NCBI GenBank assembly: GCA_905221605.1
Contig: CAJNDS010000890.1
Location: forward strand, 405,501 to 469,500
Length of the DNA stretch: 64,000 nt
Source of the DNA: Symbiodinium natans
Lineage: Eukaryota; Sar; Dinophyceae; Suessiales; Symbiodiniaceae
Reading direction: 5' to 3'
The notes beneath the pieces were generated by a model. The model ran no database searches. It was not told where the DNA came from and saw only the letters and a program-made list of their open reading frames with translations. Both the position numbers and the translations under genes were made by a program. Below, in pieces: positions 43,421 through 54,960 of this stretch. Position 1 is the stretch's first letter, and each line of letters starts with the position of its first letter.

Positions 43421-44107
43421 TACATGTGTTAAGGCAGCTTTCCGGCAATTCGTCGGTCCAATAAGCATGGAACAGGTAGTGGTTTCCTTGGGCGTGGCAC
43501 TGCGGCGAAGGCAAGGAGAAGGGAATTGCTTCGCAGCGTCTTCCAGTAGAGTTGCGATTTGCAGGCTTCCAGCGTGAAGCGGGCAGCCAAACCTGCGTAA
43601 TTAACAGCCAAAAGTACAGCAGACCTGCACGCAGAAGCTGCAGTTGTTTGCCAGCTTGCCGGGGGTGTTTGTTTAACTGGGAAGATCACGGCAGTGCCGG
43701 CTCTGATCTACTTCGTGACGCGCCATATGGCGCAGCAGGGGGTAGAAAAAAGAGTATGTGCCAACATGTACACGCGACGAACATGTGAGTTACGAAACTG
43801 TGCGACCGTGCATGCTAGCCTTCTCTCTCTCTCTCTCCCTCTCTCTTGTCGACATATACTTTAAAGCTTCGAAGGCGTTCTAAGAGTATCGAAGGTGTTT
43901 TGGGGTGAAACGGAAACTTTCCGTGTTGAAGACAAGCTTTTGGGGGCTAAATGGGACAGCTATGTGATTGTGGCCAATGCTCAATCTGAGAGTAAGGAAT
44001 ATTGCAGGCCTAGCGGCACGGGCCGGCCCGTCCCCCCCAAAAAACGAAACCTTAAACCTTGGCATCTATCATCCTCATACTCCTCATACCTGCCTACACG
44101 TTGTGCG

Positions 44108-44121
44108 GGAGGGGGGGGGGG
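44108..44121 (+). repeat. G-run
   Basis: A homopolymer G tract of about 14 bases follows TGTGCGGGAG. Confidence 0.8.
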
Positions 44122-44191
44122 GGGCAACCAGAGACTGACAGTTCTTGAGAGGTGCCAGGCGGGTCCCTAAGCCCCAAAATCTGAACCCTAA

Positions 44192-45460
<1,269 letters not shown>

Positions 45461-45479
45461 GCGTGAAACGCCGGTAGCA

Positions 45480-45771
45480 GCTAGAACCAAAACCAGCAAT
45501 GATAACACAGTAGTCTCGACGGAGAGCAAACTGGAACACAAACACGGAAGAGTTGCGAAAGACATAGCTTTTGCCAGTCCCTTGCACGCGGAGCCCTTGA
45601 TGCAATACCGACTGAGAGGCATCAACCCGAAGACCCTGCGCACATCTAGTGACTTAGCGAAACAAGCGCAGCAAACGCAAACCTCGTCCATCAAGCCATC
45701 AGAAGCTCTATCCCATCACGGGCTTTGGTCAATGCCGCTCGTCATGCGTGTCGTGGAGCCGATCCGGTAGT
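45480..45771 (+). CDS. Possible exon after the CT repeat
   Basis: Once past the repeat, the frame reads SKLEHKHGRVAKDIAFASPL, MQYRLRGINPKTLRTSSDLA and ALSHHGLWSMPLVMRVVEPI, then a stop. The composition is exon-like. No family is recognised. It overlaps the next open frame by about 25 bases, in a different frame. Confidence 0.3.
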
Positions 45772-46173
45772 TACTACCACTGGAGACTAGCGCGAGTGCC
45801 CGACATTTCTAGGCACTCGCCCAATCAGATCACTGCTTTTGTTGCAGTGCAAGACAAACAGTTTCAGAACACCCTTCGTTGGTGGCTTCGGGCGCTTGAA
45901 GATGAGCTGGTAACGTATGCTCAAACAAGTCAGTTAAACAAGAGCAAAACCTCCTCAACAGATTTTCCCGAACTGTGCCGAGCTGGTAGTCACTACCGCT
46001 GGAGACTGGCACGAGCACCCAACATGTCTAGGGACTCGCCCAATCAGATCACTGCTTTTGTGGCAGTGCGCGACAAACAGTTTCAGAACACCCTTCGCGG
46101 GTGGCTTCGGGTGCTTGAAGATCGAATCTCAGACTTGGCCGCCCATCCTCTTGATTTTAGGAAACATGACTAA
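45748..46173 (+). CDS. Exon with two tandem 73-residue repeats, unknown
   Basis: The frame contains two copies of a 48-residue block, 219 bp apart. Copy 1 (from 45766) is GSYYHWRLARVPDISRHSPN then QITAFVAVQDKQFQNTLRWW. Copy 2 (from 45985) is GSHYRWRLARAPNMSRDSPN then QITAFVAVRDKQFQNTLRGW. Both continue LRALEDE / LRVLEDR. The period is a multiple of three and most differences are single substitutions that keep the frame, which favours a coding repeat. The second copy runs on to a TAA at 46171-46173. No initiator is evident (the frame opens at a GTG), so it is probably part of a spliced gene. No family is recognised. Confidence 0.45.
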   Translation: MSWSRSGSYYHWRLARVPDISRHSPNQITAFVAVQDKQFQNTLRWWLRALEDELVTYAQTSQLNKSKTSSTDFPELCRAGSHYRWRLARAPNMSRDSPNQITAFVAVRDKQFQNTLRGWLRVLEDRISDLAAHPLDFRKHD

Positions 46174-46179
46174 ATCAGC

Positions 46180-47510
46180 TCCCTCTCTGGATTTCAGGGA
46201 ATGAGCCCACTCAACAATGGGCAAAGCATAACTTTTCACGATTCAAAGCAATGGCCCACTGTGGGCGCAGAAAGAGCACATGCTGTTGAATAGCCCCGTG
46301 CGCGCTTGACTTGCTGATGGAAAGGCATTCGGGCGCGACGCAGGGCTCACATAACATCTTATGCTAGCAGCGAAATTGACAGAATCATACAACTAGGGTC
46401 GGGACGGCTACAAGCGTTTCAACACAAAAGGCGCACCTTTTTTTGCGCGTTCTGCCCCTCGGATGCCGCTCGACCCCAAACGCTGTAAACCCTACTACAG
46501 CGTTTGCAAGCTCCGTCAGGCTGCGTCAGGTCCTGTTTTTGCCACATCAATAGTAGGACACTCCTGACGTGTGCGCTTTATGTACGGCTACCGGCTTCAT
46601 ATACGCAACCTTGCCACCGGCGGCACCTGTGCGAAGCCTGAACATCAAAATCCTCAACCCATCTGACCGAGCGCTTTCGAGACATCCGCTGTCTTCTGTC
46701 AATGGTTCTCACGGAAGGCTTGTATCCCGAAGAGTGAAACCGACCAGCATGCGGGTTCAGAATTCGGTCCTGACTGTGCGGTTGCTAGATTTGCAATAAT
46801 TGCAGCAGCCCTTTCGATCGCGATTGCCTCCCAGTCATATCTGGTAGTCTTACCGCTGGGTCAGGGTTCGCCTTGGCTTTCTTTTTGTGGTCTTCCTGGG
46901 CCTTGGAGCTGTGGCTGCCTGGGCAATTCGCAAGCTGCTGCGCACGTGTCCTTCGCAGCGCGTGCCCTGCTGTGCGCGTGCCCCCTCAATGAGGAACAAG
47001 CCCAACTCAATCTCAAAGCCCATAACTCCCAGATCTTCAACCTCAATGCTTGACTCCACCGCCAGGCCTCGAGCCCCTTACAGGTACAGACGTTGCTGGC
47101 CACTATGCTGACTGATCCGCAGGACGGCGCGCCCCTTCTTCTAAGGACATCTATATATAGCCATATAGCCCTGAAGCACAACCTCTGTTCCAAGATGGGT
47201 CCGATTTCGATAACCCACACACGAATTATTGTGTTCAAAGAAGCCAAGAAAATGGCTCCAATGCCGAATATCTCAGCGCCCGAGCGCCCCCGGCGCACAA
47301 GCGAAACATTGGCACAGCCAAGGACTCTCCGAAGTGCACGGTAGGGCTTAGGGCATTGCGGGCAGGCGGGCGGGCGCTTGCGCGCTTGCTTGTGACATAT
47401 ACCCATCTAACATGAAATCCACTTTGGAGTCTAGGCTCCCCTAGGAACAGGTTTTCGGTATGAAGCCCCGAGGTAAGAGTGTGTTTTTGTTCGGGAGGCT
47501 GGACGGGAGC
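46180..47510. other. Transition to subtelomere, no supported gene
   Basis: Short open frames on both strands, none recognised. Within it, ACGCTGTAAACCCTACTACAGC near 46480-46502 is a small inverted repeat. Confidence 0.4.
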
Positions 47511-47515
47511 TGTTA

Positions 47516-47590
47516 CCCTAAACCCTAAACCCTAAACCCTAAACCCTAAACCCTAAACCCTAAACCCTAAACCCTAAACCCTAAACCCTA
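47516..47590 (-). repeat. (CCCTAAA)n, about 11 units
   Basis: Nearly perfect heptamers. This is the first array of the subtelomere-like region. Confidence 0.97.
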
Positions 47591-47708
47591 TGTTTTTTTG
47601 CTGTTTGGCTGTGGAGGTCGGACGCCTTGTTTTGAGCTCTGGAGGCCGGGCTCTGTTCTGCTGCGGAGGGCGCCTTTTTGCTCTTGGCTTCTTCGCCGCG
47701 GTCGACAT

Positions 47709-47862
47709 TGGGGGTTTAGGGTTTAGGGTCTAGGGTTTAGTGCTTAAGGCTTAAGGTTTAGGGTTTAGGGTTTAAGGCTTAAGGTTTAGGGTTTAGTGTT
47801 TAAGGCTTAAGGTTTAGGGTTTAGCGTTTAAGGCTTAAGGTTTAGGGTTTCAGGGTTTAGGG
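47709..47862 (+). repeat. Degenerate TTTAGGG with higher-order unit
   Basis: Units of TTTAAGGCTTAAGG followed by TTTAGGGTTTAGTG recur about four times, forming a 28-35-bp higher-order repeat. Confidence 0.85.
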
Positions 47863-48956
47863 AGCTCCGAGCCATCAACCCCAACCTTAACCCCAACTCC
47901 CGATCCCACATAACTGTCATCTTACCATGTGCTTCGGGGATTTGACTCCCTAGAACCCAAAACCGCTAACCTGCATAAACCCATAGAGCCACGAACCCCC
48001 TCCTATCGCAGATGAGTCGCTGGTTGATGCTGCCGTGCTCATCCTCAGTGCAGCTGGGGGCACATGGATGCCAGCAGTTCCCAATGTCTCCCGCCACACT
48101 TTTTCTTCCTTTCTTCTATGGTTTTTTTCTGACTAACACTTTTTGTTCCTGTCTTCTATGGTTATTACTCAGATTAACACAGAAGGTTCTGGACAAAACC
48201 CACGTAGGAACTTGTTGACAACTCTTGAACCCTGCAGTGCTTTGCTTACCTCAGGCTTTAGGGTTTAGGGTTTTTAGGGGTTTCGGGTCAAGCGCCGGGT
48301 GACCATGGGCATGGGGAGGAAGGGGGAGAGGGGCGACGAGCTGTTCTGTATGGCTTACCCGCAGGCTCTGTTGTGGTCTTTTTTCCCGGGTTCCTCATAA
48401 GGAATCTCGCAAGGCACCCTAGCCCAGAAAGAGCTGTGTGAGTGCCGCTCCGCCCGAAGCCCTAAGACCCAAACCGGGTTGTCAAGTTCGGATGGGAGCT
48501 GAGAGGTGAGGTTAGGCTCTGGATTCTGACTTCCCTATGTGCATACCGCCCCAAGAACTTCGCCCTCCGTAGGCAAGAAAACTGTGTTGCCTCTTTCTGG
48601 GTGCCTAAACAGTATGGCCCCCAAGTAAAACAACTAACGCTCTCGCTCTCTCTCTCTCTCTCACACACACACAATTAGGTTTCCAGGTAAACCCCAAACG
48701 CATGGAAGTGAAAAGGAACATACCTAGGCAGGGGAACTGTCGGCGTGGTTCTGTGGAGTGCGTGGGAACGGCACTGGAACCTGCGTTTGGTTCACCTAAA
48801 AAGCCTCCTAATGTAGTACCCCTTAGAGTGTAGTGCACTATAACCCCCTGTAACTACCCCAAAAAGGACCTACTACTCTGGAGCCGTGTAGGGTTTACAT
48901 ATAAGCGAGAACAAAAGTCCGAAGGGGAGCGGGACCTTAGGGTTCAGGGTTCAGCA

Positions 48957-49047
48957 CTGCGGTTTAGGGTTTAGGGTTTAGGGTTTAGGGTTTAGGGTTT
49001 AGGGTTTAGGGTTTAGGGTTTAGGGTCTAGGGTTTAGGGCTTAGGAT
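48957..49047 (+). repeat. (TTTAGGG)n, about 10 units
   Basis: A pure heptamer tract flanked by variants (TCTAGGG, CTTAGGA). Confidence 0.97.
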
Positions 49048-50379
49048 CACAAGCCTTGCCTCGATCCAAACATCCCACCTCAGGCGCCGACATTCTTCCA
49101 GCTCGTCATAAGCCGGGTCAAGCTCCGCTTCATCACGACCTGCGCGGGGGAAGGACCTAGGTTGGCCTTTTAGACGCTCCTTAGGTTTTGGGTTTTAGGG
49201 TGTAGGGTTTGGGGTTTAGGGTTTAGGGTTTAGGGTTCAGGGCTACGCGACCCAGGAGTACGTAACCTAGGCCTAAAAAGGGTGCCCTTTTTGGCTTTAA
49301 GGGGGTTCTAAGGGAACCTACACCCTAAAAAAAGAAAATAAGAGCCTACTTCGGGTTTCAAGGGAGTTGTCCAGCATGCTATGGGAGCGCAAGGTTAAAT
49401 ATACCGGGACTAGAATACCCCCAAAAAGTTAAGGGTTACCTACTCTACTACTAAGATTCGCAAAACATTCCTGAACTCGATCCCTTTATACAAAGCCTAT
49501 TGATTCAAAATAACGAATGTGCCTACCCAGGGACACCAAATCCAGGCTCCCAGTAGGGGCCCAAGTCTGATCGCAGCAAACCCCTACAACCCAAACCTTG
49601 GAATCTTTAGGGTTTAGGGTTTAGGGTTTAGGGTTTAGGGTTAGCACCCTTTTTTGGGTTGGTTACTTTATACGGGAACCTGGAACCAAAAAAGGGAACA
49701 GGGTACCACTGGGCTAGCGAGGAATCATGTGCACCCGCGCAGTTCGCTTAGGATCTGGAGCGAAGAGTTTTGGTCTTAGGGTGTGGAGATGCATGCTTTA
49801 GCGCTACCTGATGTTTTTCGGGATGGCCTGTTCGCCCTGGCGGTCGCGGCAGGAGAAGACCATGCCGGCACATCCCTGAGCAAGAGCGAGCCCTAAACCC
49901 TAAACCCTAAACCCTAAACCCTAAACTCTAACAAGGTTTGGTGTTTGAGAGCACCGGATCAGGGATGCACAAACTCGTGCCTAACACTATCTTATCTAAG
50001 GCATGTCGCACGTTTTCGCCATAGGATCTCGTATCCTTCCGCAGCAAAGAGGGGTTTAGGGCTTAGGGTTTAGGTGCAGGGATGCAACCTTGACTCATGT
50101 CACCTTGGGCTTCGAGCTGGGGGGGGTGGGGGGGGGGAAGGGCGGGGTGTGCAAAAACCAAGGAATAACAACAACGATTAAAGCAAACACATTCATTCCT
50201 ACAGTAAGTGGAAAGCCAAACAAGCTTAGAGTTCAACTATTGGCTCAGTAAGTTAATGTACTAGGGGTAGACCCAAAGTAGGTTCAACTCTAGAGCCGCA
50301 AAGTAGGTAGTAGTTATATACGCGGAGTGTCGGGATATCTGCAGCCTTTGGACACTCCCGTCAAGATCTGCACCGGGGA

Positions 50380-50445
50380 GGTTTAGGGTTTAGGGTTTAG
50401 GGTTTAGGGTTTAGGGTTTAGGGTTTAGGGTTTAGGGTTTAGGGA
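50380..50445 (+). repeat. (TTTAGGG)n, about 9 units
   Basis: A pure heptamer tract. Confidence 0.97.
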
Positions 50446-50639
50446 AATCCCATCTCTGGGCACACAGCATCTTCCTACACGCCTCAACCTCGCCGCTGAC
50501 ACCCTTCCTTGAAGAATTCAGATGGCTTTGGGGTTCAGGGTATCTGAAGCCTGTAAACCCTCAACCCTCAACCCTCAACCCTACTCTTCCATCAACCCGT
50601 CTAAAATCAATTCCAGGTCCTCTTTTCAATACTCCAAGC

Positions 50640-50750
50640 AAAACCCTAAACCCTAAACCCTGAACCCTGAACCCTGAACCCTAAGCCCTAAACCCTAAAC
50701 CCTAAACCCTAAACCCTAAACCCTAAACCCTAAACCCTAAACCCTAAACG
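50640..50750 (-). repeat. (CCCTAAA)n with CCCTGAA variants
   Basis: About fifteen units in inverted orientation relative to the array at 50380, about 200 bp away. Confidence 0.95.
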
Positions 50751-50820
50751 CCTCAGCTGGCCTTGGCCAGCTTACGGACCGACCCAGGCAGAACCGCAGC
50801 CTGGACCACGTGAGGACTTA

Positions 50821-51000
50821 GAGGGTTTAGGGTTTAGGGTTTAGGGTTTAGGGTTTAGGGTGAGGACTTCTCTGAATTTGGTCTACTTGTTGGGGGAGGT
50901 CCTTAAGGTTTAGGGTTTAGGGTTTAGGTTTTAGGGTTTAGGGTGAGTACTTCTCCAAATTTTGGTCTACTTGTGGGGCCGGGGGTCCTTTTCACAAGGG
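50821..51000 (+). repeat. Duplicated unit with telomere arrays
   Basis: GTGAGGACTTCTC, then TTTGGTCTACTTGT, GGGG and GGTCCTT at 50860-50908 recur at 50942-50992 with small changes. Each copy follows a TTTAGGG tract, so the unit of about 80 bp is tandemly duplicated. Confidence 0.8.
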
Positions 51001-51235
51001 TTTGGGGCTTAGGGTTTCGGGTTTACGATGGTTTAGGGTTTAGGATGGTTTGGGGCTTAGGGTTTGGGGTTTGGGGTTTGGGGTTTAGGGTTTAGGGTAC
51101 CATCTGAGGACCCCAAAATCAAAAGGGACCCTGATTTAGAGAACTTCCCACGTGCAAGGAGCTTTTGCTCGCAGCATGGGCTGAGTTGTTCATCGCAGGG
51201 GTTAGGGTTTCGAGTTGAAAGGCGGGGGGGGGGGT

Positions 51236-51346
51236 GACCCTGAACCCTGAACCCTCAATCCTGAAGCCTAAACCCTAAACCCTAAACCCTAACCCCTAAC
51301 CCCTAAACCCTAAACCCTAACCCCTAAACCCTAAACCCTAAACCCG
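51236..51346 (-). repeat. (CCCTAAA)n array
   Basis: Heptamers with CCCTGAA and CCCCTAA variants, preceded by a short G-run. Confidence 0.93.
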
Positions 51347-51759
51347 CCTCCAGGGATTCCACAAGGTACGGCTCCAGCAGCTTCCACTCGGTCGTTCCTG
51401 TGCGCGCGAAGCGCTGGGATTCAACATTTGGGAGGAGGGTTTAGGGTTCAGGGTTCAGGGTTTAGGGTTCAGGGCCTAAAGCCTATAGCCCTAAACCTGC
51501 AACCTAAGCCTCGAGATTGGGGACTGCACCTCGTTTTGAAAATCGCGATGACTTTCTTGGTCATACGACCCAAACTGCTCTGATACGGAGGCTCATGCCC
51601 TAAACCCTAAACACTAAACCCTAAACCCTAATCCCTAATCCCTAAACCCTAAACCCTAAACCTAGCGACTGGCGATCTGAAAGTCAAAATCTCCGAGATC
51701 TTCAGGCCTGATGTTCGAGGTTGCCCAGTACCCGAATAATGAAGGGGTGCCCATTCTTT

Positions 51760-51843
51760 GGGATGTTCCCCCTTATACTAACAGTCCTGCATAGAGGTTA
51801 TAATAGGGGTTCTGTAACCCCTATTAAGGTTCCACCCCATCCT
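51760..51843 (+). repeat. Inverted-repeat element, family B copy 1 (degenerate)
   Basis: Left arm GGATGTTCCCCCTTATACTA then ACAGTCCT. The right side GGTTCCACCCCATCC is an eroded reverse complement of the left arm. Confidence 0.55.
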
Positions 51844-52204
51844 GCTTACTGGGTTTAAAGGGCCTATAAGGGAATCTAACTGTTGACCGTCAAAGCCCTA
51901 AACACGGGAATCAGATTTTTGGGCATCCTAGACAGATGCTCTTAAACCCAATAGGGGAAAATAACAAACATATTCCAGGGTCCAACTAGTTACCTAGTTA
52001 GAGAGAGATTTAGGCTGAGGGCTACGGTAAATATCGCACCTGCCAACTAGATACCCAGTTCGAGAGATTGAGGCTGAGGGCTACGGTAAATATTGCAAGT
52101 ACCGATGAGTGATGACTGTTGCTGTATGGCCTGAAACTCAACCCGAACCGGAAACCCTGAAACCTCAACCCTGAACGGTAGACATATACCAGAGACCTAG
52201 GCCC

Positions 52205-52338
52205 TACTTGGAGGTCCATGGTCCTTATTACCCACTTATAACTGTACTTATACCCCACGTATAAGCCCCTTAGGTGCCCTAATATGGTTATAAGTACAGT
52301 AATAAGTACAGTCAGAAAGTACCACGAACCTCCAAGTA
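52205..52338. mobile_element. MITE-like element, family A copy 1, 134 bp
   Basis: Ends are TACTTGGAGGTCC on the left and GGTTCG-type ACCTCCAAGTA on the right, giving terminal inverted repeats of at least 11 perfect and about 22 imperfect bases. Inside, ACTTATAACTGTACTTATA faces TATAAGTACAGTAATAAGT. The terminal TA on each side fits a TA target duplication of the Tc1/mariner type. Confidence 0.75.
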
Positions 52339-52576
52339 AGCCATGAACCTCAAAAAAACCCTAACAACCACCGAATCCATGGAAGCTCAGAGCTTACCTT
52401 ACCTGAGTTCAACCAAAGGGTGCCTTCCAGGTTTTAAGGGGGGGTGGGTTGCTCTTAGAAAAAAAGGGGAAGAAGTTGAAGCTGCAGGGCCACAACATAT
52501 AAGTGCAAGTGTCGGCGAAGCAAGTTCAGGTACCCCAAAAAGTAGTGCACTAAACCCCAAAGCCCTAATGCCTAGG

Positions 52577-52679
52577 CATGTTCCCCCGTATACTCACAGT
52601 CCTTAATAGGGATTATAATACCCCCCCCCCCCCATAATCCCAATTCTATAAGGACTGTTAGTATAAGGTGGAACATCCC
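52577..52679. repeat. Inverted-repeat element, family B copy 2, with poly(C) centre
   Basis: The left arm ATGTTCCCCCGTATACTCAC then AGTCCTTAATA is mirrored by the right arm, which ends ACTGTTAGTATAAGGTGGAA then CAT. The arms flank a run of about 15 C. The whole could fold into a hairpin of about 40 bp. Confidence 0.8.
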
Positions 52680-52689
52680 ACCCCAAACC

Positions 52690-52808
52690 CCAAAACCTAA
52701 ACACCCTAAACCCTAAATACCCTAAATACCCTAAATACCCTAAATGCCCTAAATGCCCTAAATGCCCTAAATGCCCTAAATGCCCTAAATGCCCTAAATG
52801 CCCTAAAC
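52690..52808 (-). repeat. Nine-base telomere-variant array, CCCTAAATA / CCCTAAATG
   Basis: About four CCCTAAATA units are followed by about seven CCCTAAATG units, so the period is nine instead of seven. Confidence 0.95.
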
Positions 52809-53017
52809 CCGACACATCCCAACGAGCAGCTTCACCCCCAAAAAACTTGGCTGCACTTAGCAGGGTAGCGATAAATCCGCCGGGAAGCGTTTGGAAATCG
52901 GACCCGTTTTTTTTGCCTCAAATGGGTACCCCCCCTAGGAAACCGGGTTCCGCAAGCGGACGCCCCTTTTGCTCCTTGCTCTACCCCTTCAACCCCCCCC
53001 CTCACCCCTCCCCCCCT

Positions 53018-53042
53018 ACCCCCCCCCCCCCCCCCCCCCCCC
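53018..53042 (+). repeat. Poly(C) tract
   Basis: An uninterrupted run of more than 20 C within a C-rich stretch (52985-53090). Confidence 0.95.
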
Positions 53043-53335
53043 CATATTTTTCGAGGCTCAACTGGCCCCCCTTCCCCCCCCACCCCCCCTACCCGGCCTG
53101 GCTCAACCCTACGATCACGAACCGTCGCAGGAACCCTAAACCCAAAGCGTGAACCTTGAGCCCTAAGCCCTCAATCCTAAACTAACCCTCAACCCTAAAC
53201 CCCAAACCATAAACCATAAACCCGGAACCCTAAACCCTAAACCCAACCCTTATTGCTTGGGGGTCCAGCGACTTGGGCGCTGCGGAATCACCATGCTCAC
53301 GCGGATGCGCTGGGCCGGGCTGAGGCGGGTCGCGT

Positions 53336-53510
53336 AGCGTTAAACTTAATTTTTATCTGCCTTCTTAAGAAACCCAATAAACCCAAAAAGGCTAAGGATC
53401 TAAAGTTGCAGTAAAGAACCACACAAAGTTATTGCGGTCCCTATTATAAGGGAATCTTACGAGTTGGGGGGTCCATATTTTGGGCCCCTCATTTTCGGAA
53501 CCACAAAGAA
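53336..53510 (+). repeat. Dispersed subtelomeric blocks, copy 1
   Basis: TGCCTTCTTAAGAAACCCAA then TAAACCCAAAAAGGC recurs at 59430-59462. CTATTATAAGGGAATCTTAC then GAGTTGGGG and CCCCTCATTTTCGGAACC (53440-53506) recurs at 61905-61968. Confidence 0.85.
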
Positions 53511-53582
53511 AAGATCTGCCTCCGCACATCCCCTTGCTCGACTCTGGCGCAGCCTCGGATGGCCACAACTTCGGCTAAGAAA

Positions 53583-53735
53583 AGGGTTTAGGGTTTAGGG
53601 TTTAGGGTTTAGGGTTTGGGGCTTGGGGCTTGGGGTTTGGGGTTTGGGGGTTGGGGGTTAGGGTTTAGGGTTTAGGGTTTAGGGTTTAGGGTTTAGGGTT
53701 TAGGGTTTAGGGTTTAGGGTTTAGGGTTTAGGGTT
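53583..53735 (+). repeat. (TTTAGGG)n, about 18 units with TTTGGGG variants
   Basis: One of the longest arrays. The middle part (about 53620-53660) is converted to TTTGGGG/CTTGGGG. Confidence 0.96.
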
Positions 53736-54837
53736 TGAGGCCGAGGGCTTTCATCGTCATCACCCTAAACCCTAATCCCCGAACGGTTCTGAATGCCGAA
53801 GTCTCTTAAACCTCGAAGACGTGCTCCCAAAGGCCTTTAAGCCCCAAACAAAGGGGCACCCCTACTCAGGGATTAGGGCCTAGGGCCAAAATGTACTCGA
53901 AGCCTTGTCTTCAGGAACCCGTCATCTTAGGTTGGTTACATGGCCCCTTGGTATGGGCCCTTACAAGGGGACCCCTTATATTCTACCCCTTTACACCCTA
54001 TACACGTTAAGGACCACATTGAGGGCCCATGAAACTAGGGTTGGGGGGGCTGAGGGTTTGGGACTTGGGGGTTTAGGGAGTTTGCAGGTAGACCTGAAAC
54101 AAGGGTCCATGTACCCAAATAGGGAATACTTGGGCCTTAAAGTACGGGACTTTCCGGCTCAAAGTACATAAGCATGGGGTACATGGACCATTAGGGATAT
54201 GTAAGGGTCTATCTGAGCGGGTATACCCACTTTGGGTGTGTAAGGACTCACTAAGGGGCCTGCCGGGGATGCTGGGCGACTGGAGCTGTCCCTAAACCCC
54301 AAACCCTAAACCCCAAACCCTAAGCCCTGAACCCTAAACCCTAAACCCTAAACCCCAAACCCCAAACCCTAACCCCTTGACGAGAGGCAGCTTCCGCGAC
54401 TGCAACCATCTCTGGCGGTCAGGAGCGCAGGACAAGGGTAAAAAAGTCGGCAGCAACACTGCTTATGGGTTTAGTGCGTTAGGGTTAGGGATTAGTTGTG
54501 TAGTTGAGCTTAGGGTTCCGTCTCGGTAGAAGATGTATATACTCGGGCTCGTGACCTGTAGTTGCTGCGAAGATGGTCTGGAATGAAGAGATACAGGCAG
54601 CTCTGACGCCTTGCGGGATAAGGGGTGTAGGGTTTAGGGTTTAGGGTTTAGGGTTTAGGACAAATATACAGGTTGTGCAGATGGGACGCTTGCTCCTGTC
54701 TCACACATGCGTCGCATGAGGCTGAGAAACGAGAGGCCGTGTCAAAGTGATACTCTGCTACGCTTCGAGCTTCGGATGCGGCGGCCAGTTCACGGAGGGT
54801 GTGCAGCGAGACGTCACGGCCCACCCCCCTCGTCTCC

Positions 54838-54960
54838 TACTCGGAGGTTCAGGGTCCTTATAACCCCAATTATAACTGCCCTTATAAGCCCCCTAAGTCC
54901 TCTAAGCTATATAAATAGACTTATAGTTGGGTCATATAACTGCCCATGAATCTCCGAGTA
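54838..54960. mobile_element. MITE-like element, family A copy 2, 123 bp
   Basis: Ends are TACTCGGAGGTTCA on the left and TGAATCTCCGAGTA on the right (13 of 14 inverted-repeat positions match). Internal TTATAACTGCCCTTATA-type sequence resembles copy 1 at 52205. Bounded by TA on both sides. Confidence 0.75.

Noticed and set aside
52603-52815. GHLGHLG repeat peptide on the minus strand
   Set aside because: Translation of the nine-base telomere-variant array.
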